From positions 1,178,001-1,242,000 of the forward strand of contig NZ_CP040936.1 of NCBI RefSeq assembly GCF_006352025.1: a DNA stretch of 64,000 nt. The letters run 5' to 3'. A model generated the notes under the pieces. That model did no database searches. It worked only from the letters and a program-made list of their open reading frames with translations, and had not been told where the DNA came from. How positions within the stretch are numbered: position 1 is the stretch's first letter; every line of letters starts with the position of its first letter. Of this stretch, positions 7,936 to 16,645 are shown in pieces. The DNA is from Hymenobacter sp. DG01. Its GTDB lineage: Bacteria > Bacteroidota > Bacteroidia > Cytophagales > Hymenobacteraceae. The position numbers were made by a program, and so were the translations under genes.

Positions 7936-8526
7936 GTGTTCACCGGAATCATTGAAACCTTAGGCACCATCACCGACGTGCGTCGGGATGCCACCAATAT
8001 TCACTTCACCGTAGCTTCCGGCTTTGCCTCGGAGCTGAAAATCGACCAGAGCGTGGCCCACGACGGCGTGTGCCTGACGGTGGTAGCCGTGGATGCAGCG
8101 GCCGGCACCCACGTGGTAACCGCCATCGACGAAACCCTGCAAAAAACCAACCTGAGCCAGTGGGCACCGGGTCGGAGGGTAAACCTGGAGCGCTGCCTGG
8201 CGGCGGGTGGCCGCTTTGATGGACACATCGTGCAAGGCCACGTGGACCTCACGGCCGAGTGCGAAGCAGTGGAGGACCAGAACGGCTCCTGGCTGTTTCG
8301 CTTCCGCCACGAGCCCGGCCCCGGCCGCGTAACCGTAGAGAAGGGCTCCATCTGCATCAATGGCACCAGTCTGACCTGCTTCAACAGCACCGACGACGGC
8401 TTTTCGGTGGCCATCATTCCTTACACCTACGAGCACACCACCTTCCAGGACCTGCGCCCCGGCCACCGCGTGAATCTGGAGTTTGATATTGTGGGCAAGT
8501 ACGTGGCAAAATTGCTGGGGAAATAG
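7936..8526 (+). CDS. ribE: Riboflavin synthase, alpha subunit type
   Basis: 196 residues. The enzyme dismutates two 6,7-dimethyl-8-ribityllumazine molecules to riboflavin and the pyrimidinedione. The start is GTG at 7936, giving the canonical N-terminus MFTGIIETLG. Two tandem lumazine-binding beta barrels are visible: residues 1-97 (VAHDGVCLTVV, GGRFDGHIVQGHVD) and 98-190 (GSICINGTSLTC, VNLEFDIVGKYVAK). Other rib genes are not in the window. Confidence 0.97.
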   Translation: MFTGIIETLGTITDVRRDATNIHFTVASGFASELKIDQSVAHDGVCLTVVAVDAAAGTHVVTAIDETLQKTNLSQWAPGRRVNLERCLAAGGRFDGHIVQGHVDLTAECEAVEDQNGSWLFRFRHEPGPGRVTVEKGSICINGTSLTCFNSTDDGFSVAIIPYTYEHTTFQDLRPGHRVNLEFDIVGKYVAKLLGK

Positions 8527-8580
8527 GCCAACCGGCGGCATGGGGGTACGTATCAGGAGGGTACCTACCCGTTGAATCTC

Positions 8581-8790
8581 ATGTCTAGCAAACGCGAATT
8601 GATAGAGCCCACGCCCGGCGACAAGCGCTACGTGCGCCGTAATGAAAAGGGCGAGTTTACCAGCAACGTGGACCTGAACCGCTCCCTCTCCCAGGACGAC
8701 CGCCACAACTCCCAGGTGACCAGCAAGCCCGGCCAGGGTGACCACGGCGACGGCCACACGGGCAACCGCAAGCCCGCCGGCAAAAAGTAA
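8581..8790 (+). CDS. Small hydrophilic basic protein, unknown function
   Basis: 69 residues, very rich in Lys, Arg, Asp, Gly, Asn and Ser, with no hydrophobic core. MSSKRELIEPTPGDKRYVRR and FTSNVDLNRSLSQDDRHNSQ suggest a conserved, likely disordered protein; such short proteins occur widely in Cytophagales. ATG 8581 is preferred to the TTG at 8572. It lies about 54 nt after riboflavin synthase and may be co-transcribed; the hairpin at 8806 ends the unit. Confidence 0.7.
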   Translation: MSSKRELIEPTPGDKRYVRRNEKGEFTSNVDLNRSLSQDDRHNSQVTSKPGQGDHGDGHTGNRKPAGKK

Positions 8791-8805
8791 TAACAGCCAC
8801 AAAGC

Positions 8806-8841
8806 CAAAAGCCCCCGCAGCGTAGTGCTGCGGGGGCTTTT
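8806..8841. terminator. Bidirectional terminator
   Basis: AAAAGCCCCCGCAGC / GCTGCGGGGGCTTTT hairpin between two convergent genes. Confidence 0.9.
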
Positions 8842-8889
8842 GCGTGTGATTAGGGGTAGTAGGACTTGGAATGAGTTAAAAATGGCCTG

Positions 8890-9480
8890 TTACGCTGCCA
8901 TTATAGGCTCATTCGCCGGCCACCAGCGCGGGGCCAGGTGCCGGTAGGCCGCTACGCACGCCCAGGCCGTACCGGAACCGAGCAAAGCGCCCGCCAGCAC
9001 ATCGGAGGGGTAGTGGGCGCCCAGGTACATGCGGCTGTAGCTCACGATAGCGGCCCAGATGAACAGCATCACCTTGGCTACCCGGTAGCGGGCCGGCAGC
9101 AGCAAGCCCATAAATACAGCCAGCGCAAAGGAGTTGGCCGCGTGCGATGACAGAAACCCGAACTGCCCCCCGCAGCCATTTACCAGGTTGAGCGTGGTAG
9201 AGAGAGTAGCGTCGTGGCAGGGGCGCAGCCGGGCGAAGTAGGGCTTGAACAGGCGGCTGGAAATGCCGTCGGCCAGGGCCACGCTCAGGCCCAGTAGGGG
9301 CAGAATGAGCAGGGCCCGCCGCTGGTAAAGGTACACCAGCACCACCACCAGCACGAAGTAGGCCGGAAACCACACAAACCGCTCCGAGAAAAAAACCATC
9401 CACGCATCTAGCTTGCGCGAGTGGTGCGAGTTGGCAGCCAGCAGCAGCCAACGGTCCAGGGATTGAAGGTGCTCGATCAA
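8890..9480 (-). CDS. PAP2-superfamily membrane phosphatase
   Basis: 196 residues with several hydrophobic segments. All three PAP2 motifs are present: KPYFARLRP (K-x6-RP), LSSHAANS (PSGH-like with the catalytic His) and SRMYLGAHYPSD (SR-x5-H-x3-D). It should dephosphorylate a lipid or polyprenyl (pyro)phosphate at the outer face of the inner membrane; the substrate cannot be told. I place the start at TTG 9480, whose bases overlap the hemF stop (TTGA), so translation is probably coupled to hemF. A longer open frame runs back to 9528 within hemF but lacks a natural start. Confidence 0.92.
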   Translation of the reverse strand: MIEHLQSLDRWLLLAANSHHSRKLDAWMVFFSERFVWFPAYFVLVVVLVYLYQRRALLILPLLGLSVALADGISSRLFKPYFARLRPCHDATLSTTLNLVNGCGGQFGFLSSHAANSFALAVFMGLLLPARYRVAKVMLFIWAAIVSYSRMYLGAHYPSDVLAGALLGSGTAWACVAAYRHLAPRWWPANEPIMAA

Positions 9481-10433
9481 GCGGTAACGGGTGGGTCGGT
9501 GAGCCAGTCGATGCCCTTTTGGAGCCACTGCTGGGTAGCGGCTTCGGGGGAGCCGGGCTGGGGTTGTAGGTTATAGTGCCACTCGCACTGCGGGGGCAAG
9601 CTCATCAGAATGCTTTCGGTGCGGCCCCCGGTTTCCAGCCCAAAGCGCGTGCCCCGGTCAAAGGCCAGGTTGAACTCGGCGTAGCGGCCGCGGCGCACCA
9701 GCTGCCACTGCTTTTGCTGCTCGGTGTAGGGGAGGGCCGCGTTCTGGCGCATCAGCGTCACGTAGGTACGGCCATAGATTTCGCCCACGGCCCGCACAAA
9801 AGCAAACAGCTCATCGAAGGAACCGTCCTTGCCCACGGCGAGGCGGTCGAAGAACAGCCCGCCAATACCGCGGGTTTCCTGGCGGTGGGGCAGGAAAAAG
9901 TACTCATCGGCCCACTGCTTGAAGCGGGGGTAGTACGTGGCGTCATGCTGGGCACAGGCTTCAGCAATCTGCTCGTGAAACCAGCGGGCCTGAGCTACAT
10001 CCACATAGATAGGCGTTAGGTCCAGGCCTCCCCCAAACCAAGCCTCACCGTTAGCAGCCTCAAAGTAGCGCACGTTCATGTGCGAAATCGGCACTAAGGG
10101 GCTGCGCGGATGTTGCACTACTGATACACCGGTAGCGAAGTAGCCAGGGTCAGGCATGAGCAGCACGCGGGCCGCCTGCTCGCTCATGGTGCCTTCCACG
10201 GCCGAGAAGTTGACGCCGCCCTTCTCGATAATGTGGCCCCCAGTCAGGACGCGGGAGCGGCCGCCGCCGCCGCTGTGGTGCTGCCAGGCATCTTCCTGAA
10301 AGCGGCCCAGCCCATCGGCGGCTTCGAGCTGCCGGCACAGCCAGTCCTGAAACTGGCGCATCCAGTGCTCCACCGTGTCGCGGTGGCGGGGCTGGGTGGC
10401 CGCAACGGGAAAATCAGAAGGGGAAGTGGGCAT
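9477..10433 (-). CDS. hemF: Oxygen-dependent coproporphyrinogen III oxidase
   Basis: 318 residues. HemF decarboxylates coproporphyrinogen III to protoporphyrinogen IX with O2, the antepenultimate step of heme synthesis. Diagnostic stretches are GGGRSRVLTGG, GGGLDLTPIY, HKQWADEYFF-like FKQWADEYFFLPHRQETRG, GGLFFDRL and FDRGTRFGLETGGRTESILM. I begin at ATG 10433 (MPTSPSDFPV); upstream codons to 10502 are Pro/Gly-rich and unlikely. The stop overlaps the start of the PAP2 gene. Use of HemF fits an aerobic organism and a nearby heme-degrading oxygenase gene (50356). Confidence 0.97.
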   Translation of the reverse strand: MPTSPSDFPVAATQPRHRDTVEHWMRQFQDWLCRQLEAADGLGRFQEDAWQHHSGGGGRSRVLTGGHIIEKGGVNFSAVEGTMSEQAARVLLMPDPGYFATGVSVVQHPRSPLVPISHMNVRYFEAANGEAWFGGGLDLTPIYVDVAQARWFHEQIAEACAQHDATYYPRFKQWADEYFFLPHRQETRGIGGLFFDRLAVGKDGSFDELFAFVRAVGEIYGRTYVTLMRQNAALPYTEQQKQWQLVRRGRYAEFNLAFDRGTRFGLETGGRTESILMSLPPQCEWHYNLQPQPGSPEAATQQWLQKGIDWLTDPPVTA

Positions 10434-10513
10434 ACTGGAAAGTTCAGGTGGCAGGCAGGGCGGGGCAGGTTGTCCGCCTAAAGAGGGGTAGCCCGGCGGC
10501 AATTTTCAGGCCG

Positions 10514-10521
10514 CAAAGGTA
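10514..10521 (-). promoter_or_regulatory. Putative -7 element for hemF
   Basis: TACCTTTG on the minus strand, exact TAnnTTTG, about 80 nt before the hemF ATG. Confidence 0.45.
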
Positions 10522-10622
10522 AGGGTTACGCCGCGTTTGGAAAGCGGGCGGTGTTAGTGGCGCTTGCCGAGTTAACGGAGCCTGTTCTTCAGACTATTCC
10601 AACCAACTGGCTTTGCCGCCGT

Positions 10623-11021
10623 TCATTTGATAAGTAGCGCCAAAATCTGACGGGCTCTTTGTGGGCGCACTTCTAGCTGCGTGATAGAATCTCCACGGGT
10701 GAGATAGTAGTTTCCATCTGCTCCCCGGCGCGGTATGGCTAGGGCTTCAACGCCCAAAGAATCCTGTCTTAAGATGCGGATGGCTCGGCTAAAGAAAGGT
10801 GTCCGGCTAAAAAGAGAATCCAAATTAGGCTCTTTCCTCAATTCATTCCGAAAGGTTACTGCATTAATATAGGTACTCTCATACTCTATATTCCTCTTCT
10901 CGTGGATGTCATGCCTTATCCCCGGGAGTGCTGCCCGCTTATAAGTTGCTATGCCAAAGCATGCTATCAGGCTAGCTAATGCGATACTTACGTTGATCCA
11001 AGCTTTCAAGGAAATGACCAT
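10623..11021 (-). CDS. Hypothetical membrane-anchored protein
   Basis: 132 residues. One N-terminal hydrophobic segment (about 5-25, SLKAWINVSIALASLIACFG) is followed by a soluble, charged domain with Arg and Leu-rich C-terminus (ITQLEVRPQRARQILALLIK). Its codon use is visibly more AT-rich than that of the flanking genes (for example ATA, TTA and AGA codons), which hints at recent acquisition. I do not recognise a family. Confidence 0.6.
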   Translation of the reverse strand: MVISLKAWINVSIALASLIACFGIATYKRAALPGIRHDIHEKRNIEYESTYINAVTFRNELRKEPNLDSLFSRTPFFSRAIRILRQDSLGVEALAIPRRGADGNYYLTRGDSITQLEVRPQRARQILALLIK

Positions 11022-11067
11022 TGCTTCAGCAAGACATCAGTATATGTAATCAAACATGGGCTGAGTG

Positions 11068-11589
11068 TTACAACTCCTTCCGTAGCAACAGCAGCTCCAG
11101 CTTCTGGCGCGTAACCCCAAAGCGGGTATCCGTCGGGAAAGCCATCGTTTCGCCGGTACGCCGGAAGCCGTGGCGCTCGTACCAGGCCAGCAGCTCTGCC
11201 CGCACCGAAATAACCGAAATCAGGATGCTGGTGCAGCCCAGCTGCCGGGCGTGGGTTTCGGCCGCGGCCAGCAGATGCTTGCCCAGGCCCTGGCCCTGCT
11301 GAGCAGGTTCCACAGAGAGCATGCCTAAATACAGGTCAGGGCGTTGGTTCTTCAAATAGACGCTGCCCAGCAGGTCGCCGGCCGGGTTGCGGGCCAGCAG
11401 GAAGGTAGCGCCCGGCGCGTGGAGCAGCTCCCGCAAGTCGTCGGGGTCGGTGCGCTGCCCGTCCAGCAGGTGGGCTTCGGTGGTCCAGCCCTGGCGGGAA
11501 GCATCGCCGCGGTAGGCGCGGTTTACCAGCAGGAGCAGGTCGGGCAGGTCGGCATCAGTAGCGGCGGAGAGCAAGGGAGCAGTGAGCAT
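11068..11589 (-). CDS. GNAT-family N-acetyltransferase
   Basis: 173 residues. GNAT signatures are visible: LLGSVYLKNQ (beta 3-4), LYLGMLSVEPAQQGQGLGKHLL (motif A; the acetyl-CoA pyrophosphate loop is QQGQGLG) and AWYERHGFRRTGETMAFP (motif B). The substrate is not predictable. I start at ATG 11589; the longer frame adds a hydrophobic stretch with no support. A -7-like element TACCTTCG sits only 4 nt before this ATG, supporting this start and a leaderless mRNA. Confidence 0.9.
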   Translation of the reverse strand: MLTAPLLSAATDADLPDLLLLVNRAYRGDASRQGWTTEAHLLDGQRTDPDDLRELLHAPGATFLLARNPAGDLLGSVYLKNQRPDLYLGMLSVEPAQQGQGLGKHLLAAAETHARQLGCTSILISVISVRAELLAWYERHGFRRTGETMAFPTDTRFGVTRQKLELLLLRKEL

Positions 11590-11593
11590 GAGG

Positions 11594-11601
11594 CGAAGGT
11601 A
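11594..11601 (-). promoter_or_regulatory. Putative -7 element for the GNAT gene, 4 nt before ATG
   Basis: TACCTTCG on the minus strand. The 4-nt gap to the ATG is the same as at several other genes here. Confidence 0.45.
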
Positions 11602-11755
11602 AAGCCGGCAAAATAAAACAGGAAAAAGCGGGCCATAGGGAAGCAGAAACTGAGTTTTGAGGGTTGTGCTCACAGAAAGCTTCCGGCTTGGTAAGCTCCT
11701 ACTCCTTCCTTACCGCCGAACCCGTAATTTCGCCGGACCAACCCACCCTCCATCC

Positions 11756-13882
11756 ATGTTCACGCAACCCGCCCCGACCCTGGAACCCGACTTTGCTACC
11801 ACCCGCCCCAACCGCGAAACCCTGCGCCGGGCCTACCTGCTGATGCGCACCGCCGACGAGCTGGCGCGTCTCTACGAAGAAAACAAGGCCGTTACGGCTC
11901 GCTACGTGCACGCCACGGCCCGTGGCCATGAGGCCATTCAACTGGCCGCCGCCTTCCACCTCACGCCCCACGACTACGCCGCACCCTACTACCGCGACGA
12001 TGCCTTGCTGCTGGGTATGGGGGTAGCCCCCTACGAGCTGATGCTGCAGCTCATGGCCAAGCGCGACGACCCTTTCTCGGGTGGCCGTACGTACTATAGT
12101 CACCCCTCGCTGCGGCGGCCGGGGCAGCCTACTATTCCGCACCAAAGCTCAGCCACGGGCATGCAAGCCATTCCGGCTACCGGTGTTGCCCACGGCATCA
12201 AATACCTGGAAGGGCAGGGGCTCACGCCCAAAGGCTCGGGTGAGCCAGCTGCTACCCCCCCGGTGCCGCCCGTAGTGCTCTGCTCCATCGGCGACGGGGC
12301 TATGACCGAGGGCGAGGTAGCGGAGGCCCTGCAAATGGCCGTGCTGCACCAGCTGCCCATTATTTACCTGGTGCAGGACAACGACTGGGGCATTTCCGCG
12401 ACCAGCCAGGAGATGCGCGCCATGGACGCCTACGAATTTGCGGCCGGCTTCAAAGGCCTGTACCGTCTGCAGTTCGATGGGGCCGATTTCCTGGCCAGCT
12501 ACGCCGGTATGCAGCAAGCCACCGAGTACGTGCGTGAGCGGCGCGGCCCCGTGCTGGTGCACGCCAAATGCCCTTTGCTGGGCCACCACACCAGCGGCGT
12601 GCGCCGCGAGTGGTACCGCGGCGACAACCTGGCTCAGCACACCCTCCAGGACCCGCTCCCGCGCTTTCATCAGCAGCTCCTAGAGTTAGGCTTCGAGGAA
12701 GCCGACCTGGAGGAGCTGGGCGCCCAGGCCCGCGCCACCGTGCTCGCCGACTACGAGCGCGCCCTGGCTGCTCCGAACCCCGACCCGGCCACCTTCGCCG
12801 ACCACGAGTTTGCCCCGCCGGCCGTAACCGAAGAAACCGGTGAGCGGAGCCCCGCCGGGGCCGATAAAGCCCTGATGGTGGATGCCGCCCTGCACGCCGT
12901 GGACGACATCCTGCGCGAGTTTCCGGAGGCCTTGTTCTACGGGCAGGACGTAGGCGGTGAGCTGGGCGGCGTGTTCCGCGAGGCTGCCCTGCTGGCCAAA
13001 AAGTATGGCGATGCCCGCGTGTTCAATACGCCCATTCAGGAGGCTTACATTGTGGGCAGCACAGCCGGGATGAGCGCCGTGGGGGCCAAGGCCATTGTTG
13101 AAATTCAGTTTGCCGACTACATATGGCCTGGCCTCAACCAGCTGGTAGAGGAATTGAGCAAATCGTGCTACCTCTCCAACGGCAAGTTTCCGGTGCAAAG
13201 CCTGATTCGGGTGCCGGTGGGAGCTTATGGTGGTGGCGGGCCCTACCACTCGGGTTCGGTGGAAAGCACTTTGCTCACCATTCGGGGTATTAAGGTGGTG
13301 TACCCCAGCAACGCCGCCGATATGAAGGGCCTGCTGCGCTCGGCCTTCCTCGACCCCAACCCCGTAGTGCTGCTGGAGCACAAAGGCTTGTACTGGAGCA
13401 AAGTGCCTGGTACCGAAGACGCCAAAACCATTGAGCCGGCGGCGGGCTACGCTATTCCGCTGGGCAAAGCTGCTGTGGCGCAGGAAGCCGACGCTACCAA
13501 GCTCCGCAACGGCGAAACCTGCGTGGTAATTACCTACGGCATGGGCGTGCACTGGGCCAAAACCGCCAGCAAGCAGTTCCCCGGCCAGGTGGAAGTCCTG
13601 GACCTGCGTACCCTCAATCCTCTCGACTGGGATGCGGTGCAGGCCGCCGTGCGCCGCCACGGCAAGGCCCTGGTGCTCACCGAAGAGCCTCTGCTCAACT
13701 CCTTCGCCGAAAGCCTGGCCGGCCGCATTCAGCGCCACTGCTTCCGCCAGCTCGACGCCCCGGTGTTCACCCTGGGCGCTGCCAACCTGCCCGCCATTGC
13801 CCTCAATGTGGAGCTGGAAAAGCAGATGCTGCCCAACCCCGAAAAGGTAAGCGCCGCCCTGCAGGAGCTGCTGGCTTACTAA
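11756..13882 (+). CDS. Fused alpha/beta 2-oxoacid dehydrogenase E1 component
   Basis: 708 residues. The E1-alpha part (about 1-345) has the TPP-binding motif GDGAMTEGEVAEAL and QDNDWGIS. The E1-beta part (about 385-705) has QDVGGELGGVFREA, FNTPIQEAYIVGSTAGM, ADYIWPGLNQLVEELSK and LDLRTLNPLDWDAV. The enzyme decarboxylates a 2-oxoacid and passes the acyl group to an E2 lipoyl protein. Single-chain fusions of this type in Bacteroidota are usually called branched-chain 2-oxoacid dehydrogenase E1; pyruvate cannot be excluded. No E2 or E3 gene is adjacent. The start is ATG 11756, supported by TAATTTCG 17 nt upstream. Confidence 0.93.
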   Translation: MFTQPAPTLEPDFATTRPNRETLRRAYLLMRTADELARLYEENKAVTARYVHATARGHEAIQLAAAFHLTPHDYAAPYYRDDALLLGMGVAPYELMLQLMAKRDDPFSGGRTYYSHPSLRRPGQPTIPHQSSATGMQAIPATGVAHGIKYLEGQGLTPKGSGEPAATPPVPPVVLCSIGDGAMTEGEVAEALQMAVLHQLPIIYLVQDNDWGISATSQEMRAMDAYEFAAGFKGLYRLQFDGADFLASYAGMQQATEYVRERRGPVLVHAKCPLLGHHTSGVRREWYRGDNLAQHTLQDPLPRFHQQLLELGFEEADLEELGAQARATVLADYERALAAPNPDPATFADHEFAPPAVTEETGERSPAGADKALMVDAALHAVDDILREFPEALFYGQDVGGELGGVFREAALLAKKYGDARVFNTPIQEAYIVGSTAGMSAVGAKAIVEIQFADYIWPGLNQLVEELSKSCYLSNGKFPVQSLIRVPVGAYGGGGPYHSGSVESTLLTIRGIKVVYPSNAADMKGLLRSAFLDPNPVVLLEHKGLYWSKVPGTEDAKTIEPAAGYAIPLGKAAVAQEADATKLRNGETCVVITYGMGVHWAKTASKQFPGQVEVLDLRTLNPLDWDAVQAAVRRHGKALVLTEEPLLNSFAESLAGRIQRHCFRQLDAPVFTLGAANLPAIALNVELEKQMLPNPEKVSAALQELLAY

Positions 13883-13887
13883 CCGTG

Positions 13888-13961
13888 CAAAGGTCGGCTC
13901 CTAACGAAAGGCGCCCCACGACTGCAGTCGTGGGGCGCCTTTCGTTAGGAGCCGACCTTTG
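13888..13961. terminator. 74-bp perfect palindrome, bidirectional terminator
   Basis: Two 37-nt arms with no spacer meet at CTGCAG (centre 13924/13925); I checked every base pair by eye. The element fills the gap between the convergent E1 and TamL genes. Transcribed either way it gives a very stable hairpin, though without long T-runs. Confidence 0.85.
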
Positions 13962-13966
13962 TATCG

Positions 13967-16645
13967 TTAGAAGGGGTAGCCGATGCCCAGGTTGAACGCC
14001 GTCTGATCCTCGGCCAGGCTGAACTTGCGGATAGCCCACTTGCTATCCGGCGCAGTGGGGTCATACACCTTCGTTGCCACGTCGAGGCGCAGAATCAGGA
14101 AGGTAAAATCAAAGCGGAAGCCAATGCCCGAGCCCACCGCGAACTGCCGGTAGAAGGCGTTGGGACGGAAAGTAGCATCCTGCTGCCGCTGCCGCTGCTC
14201 CGCCTGTTGGGTTGGGGTCTGATTGGGGTTGATGGGCTGGTTGCGCAGGGTCCAGACGTTGCCAAAGTCAGTAAACACCGCGCCTTTAATGAAGCTGTAC
14301 AGCGGAAACCGAAACTCCACGTTGCCCTCCAGCAGCAGCTCGCCGGGTTGCTCCAGGTCGTAGTCGCGGATTAGGTTGCCATTTTTGTCCCGCAGCTCCT
14401 CCGACGGATTGGCCGGGTTCAGCTTGTACTGTGTGGCCGAGCCCACTCCCAGACGGCGGGGCTTCCAGGCCCGTACGCTGGAGCTGCCGCCCGCAAACAG
14501 GTACTTATCGTACGGAATCAGGTAGCCTTTATCTACCTGTTTGGTCACAGAGTTCTGAATGCGCGTGGCCGTCAGGGCTGCCGCCACGCCCCCGGCCAGC
14601 CGGTACACGAAGTACGTTTCGGGGCCTAGCTTGTAGTAGCGCCGGTAATCGGCCGTGAGCTTGGCGAAATCGTAGATTTTCAGCTTATTATTTCTCAGGT
14701 CCTGAGGGTCGTTTTCCAGGGGTTGGTCCTGGTACAGTTTCCGCGTCAGGCCACCTACCTCCGCAAACAGACGAAGGTAGCGCGCATCGCGGGTTTCGTT
14801 GAAGTCGTTGGAGTTATAGAGGGAGGTAGCGTTGAAGCTGGGAACAAACAGGTTATCGAAGCTGCGGTAAAGAGGGGAGCCCTGGCGGATGAGCAGGGTT
14901 TGCAGGTAGGCCGCAAACTCCGGGTCGATTTTAGCGGTACGAATTACGCTCACGTCGAACGGCGTGAGCACGTACTGATGATAGGCCGAGCGCTGCCAGA
15001 TATAGTCCAGCGTGCCCTCCACGTTCGTGCGGGTGTAGTCCGGGCGCTGCACGTAGGTGTAGGTAGCGTTGAAGCGCGTGCGCGGGTTATATCGGCTCAG
15101 AAAGCGGCCTGAGCGCCAGGGCAGCAGAAACTGAGGCAGGATGAGGTTCACGTTGGCCCCCAGCTGGGTGGTGAGCACACTGCGGCCGGTAGTCACGTCT
15201 CCCACATTGCCTACCACGCTGTATTGGCCTTCGAAGCCCGCCCGCAGGCCAAACTCCAGCAGCTCGGCCCCGCCAAACACGTTCCGGATTTTCAGGCGCA
15301 CGTTGCCGAAGGGGCCGGCCCGCTCCGCCACGTAGGTGCCCCCAAACTCCGAGGTTTCCTGAAATTTCTTAGCCGGAGAGGCATTTACGGTGGCATCCAG
15401 CAGCCCCCGGGCCGAGTCGGCAGGCGCCTCGGCGCCGCGCACACGCCGGTAAGTAACGGTGCTGAACCGGAACATATCCAGGTCGGAAAGCTGGCGCTGG
15501 GTGAGCTGGGTGTTGCTAAGGCTGTAGGCGGCGCCGGGGCGCACGGCCAGCTTGCGGTCCAGGGCCCGGGTGCTGAACTTATGCTGGTAAGCCAGGTAGT
15601 ACACCGAGTCGCGGATAATGGTGTCGCGCTGCCGCCCGAAGCGTACCAGGCCCGCATCGGTAATGAAGTTTACCCGCCGCACGGTGTAAAGGCGGTGCTG
15701 CTCCCCGCGGGTTGGCTTGCTGATGAGCGTACGCAGCCGCACGGTGGTCGGCGCAAAGCTGGTATCGGCCTCCAGCGTAACGTACTGCTGGCGGAAATCA
15801 AAGTAGCCCTGGTTTTTCAGCAGGTTCTCGATGCGGCTGCGCTCGGCCCCGATCTGTTCCTCGTCATACTGGTTGCCCACCCGCAGCAGGCTCTGGGGCT
15901 GCGAGGCCAGCACCCGCCGCGAAATAGCGGTGTCGGCAATGTCGTAGTCGAGCTGGGAGTAGTGGAACGCCGGCCCCTCGTGAATGTGGTACACCACCGT
16001 CACGCGCTGCGAATCGGCATGGAACGGGGAGCGTAGCGTGAAGATGCGGAAGGGCGCAAACTGCCGGGTCGGCACAGTATCCGTCACGGAAACCGAGCTG
16101 CGGAAAAAACCCTTTGACCGCAGGAACGTGCCCAGCTGCTCCACGGAGGTAGCCGTCAGGGACGAATCGTAGATAACCGGGGGCTCGCCCAGGCGCATAA
16201 TGGCGTTGCCTTTGTCGAGGGCCAGCTGGTGGCGCTGTACGTGCCGCTCGCGCTTGGTGAGCAGCTTGCCTACCTCCGCCGAGTCGGTACCGGCGGCTTT
16301 AATCAGCTGGTCGTAGTGGGCGCGGTCCGCCTCTAGCTTGCGCTGCAGGCGCTCGGGGTCATAAAACGAGCGGCCTAGCTGGTAGATGGCTACCTTTGGC
16401 AGCGGAAAGGTACTGTTGGGCTTCTGCTGCACCAGGGCCTGCAGGCGCTCAGCGTCGGCCTTTTCCGTGCCTTCTATCTTCACGCGGCTAAGCAGGCGCT
16501 GACCCGGCTGCAGCAGGCGCAGGGGTGAGCAGCCGCTGAGCCCGCCTGCTACCAGCAGACCGCCCAGCGCCACGCGTGCCACGTTTTTACCTGAAAAAAG
16601 ACCCTGAGCGGGCCTCTGACCGTTAATTGACGAATATGGTTTCAA
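13967..16645 (-). CDS. tamL: TamL: lipoprotein member of the BamA/TamA (Omp85) family
   Basis: 892 residues. The lipobox GGLSGC shortly after a hydrophobic stretch (VARVALGGLLVAGG) marks it as a lipoprotein, the feature that defines Bacteroidota TamL. POTRA-like regions (about 50-400) precede an Omp85 beta barrel (about 430-892) ending in NLGIGYPF with terminal Phe, as expected for outer membrane insertion. The barrel holds GGSSSVRAWKPRRLG, matching the conserved VRG-like loop. It probably aids outer membrane protein assembly; TamB is not adjacent. The open frame begins at TTG 16645, 10 nt inside the divergent RNA methyltransferase gene. GTG 16582 would give a tidy signal peptide and remove the overlap, and may be the true start. 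Confidence 0.9.
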   Translation of the reverse strand: MKPYSSINGQRPAQGLFSGKNVARVALGGLLVAGGLSGCSPLRLLQPGQRLLSRVKIEGTEKADAERLQALVQQKPNSTFPLPKVAIYQLGRSFYDPERLQRKLEADRAHYDQLIKAAGTDSAEVGKLLTKRERHVQRHQLALDKGNAIMRLGEPPVIYDSSLTATSVEQLGTFLRSKGFFRSSVSVTDTVPTRQFAPFRIFTLRSPFHADSQRVTVVYHIHEGPAFHYSQLDYDIADTAISRRVLASQPQSLLRVGNQYDEEQIGAERSRIENLLKNQGYFDFRQQYVTLEADTSFAPTTVRLRTLISKPTRGEQHRLYTVRRVNFITDAGLVRFGRQRDTIIRDSVYYLAYQHKFSTRALDRKLAVRPGAAYSLSNTQLTQRQLSDLDMFRFSTVTYRRVRGAEAPADSARGLLDATVNASPAKKFQETSEFGGTYVAERAGPFGNVRLKIRNVFGGAELLEFGLRAGFEGQYSVVGNVGDVTTGRSVLTTQLGANVNLILPQFLLPWRSGRFLSRYNPRTRFNATYTYVQRPDYTRTNVEGTLDYIWQRSAYHQYVLTPFDVSVIRTAKIDPEFAAYLQTLLIRQGSPLYRSFDNLFVPSFNATSLYNSNDFNETRDARYLRLFAEVGGLTRKLYQDQPLENDPQDLRNNKLKIYDFAKLTADYRRYYKLGPETYFVYRLAGGVAAALTATRIQNSVTKQVDKGYLIPYDKYLFAGGSSSVRAWKPRRLGVGSATQYKLNPANPSEELRDKNGNLIRDYDLEQPGELLLEGNVEFRFPLYSFIKGAVFTDFGNVWTLRNQPINPNQTPTQQAEQRQRQQDATFRPNAFYRQFAVGSGIGFRFDFTFLILRLDVATKVYDPTAPDSKWAIRKFSLAEDQTAFNLGIGYPF

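Noticed and set aside
12686..13738. 350-codon frame antisense to the fused E1 gene
   Set aside because: No recognisable domain; E1 motifs on the plus strand are decisive.
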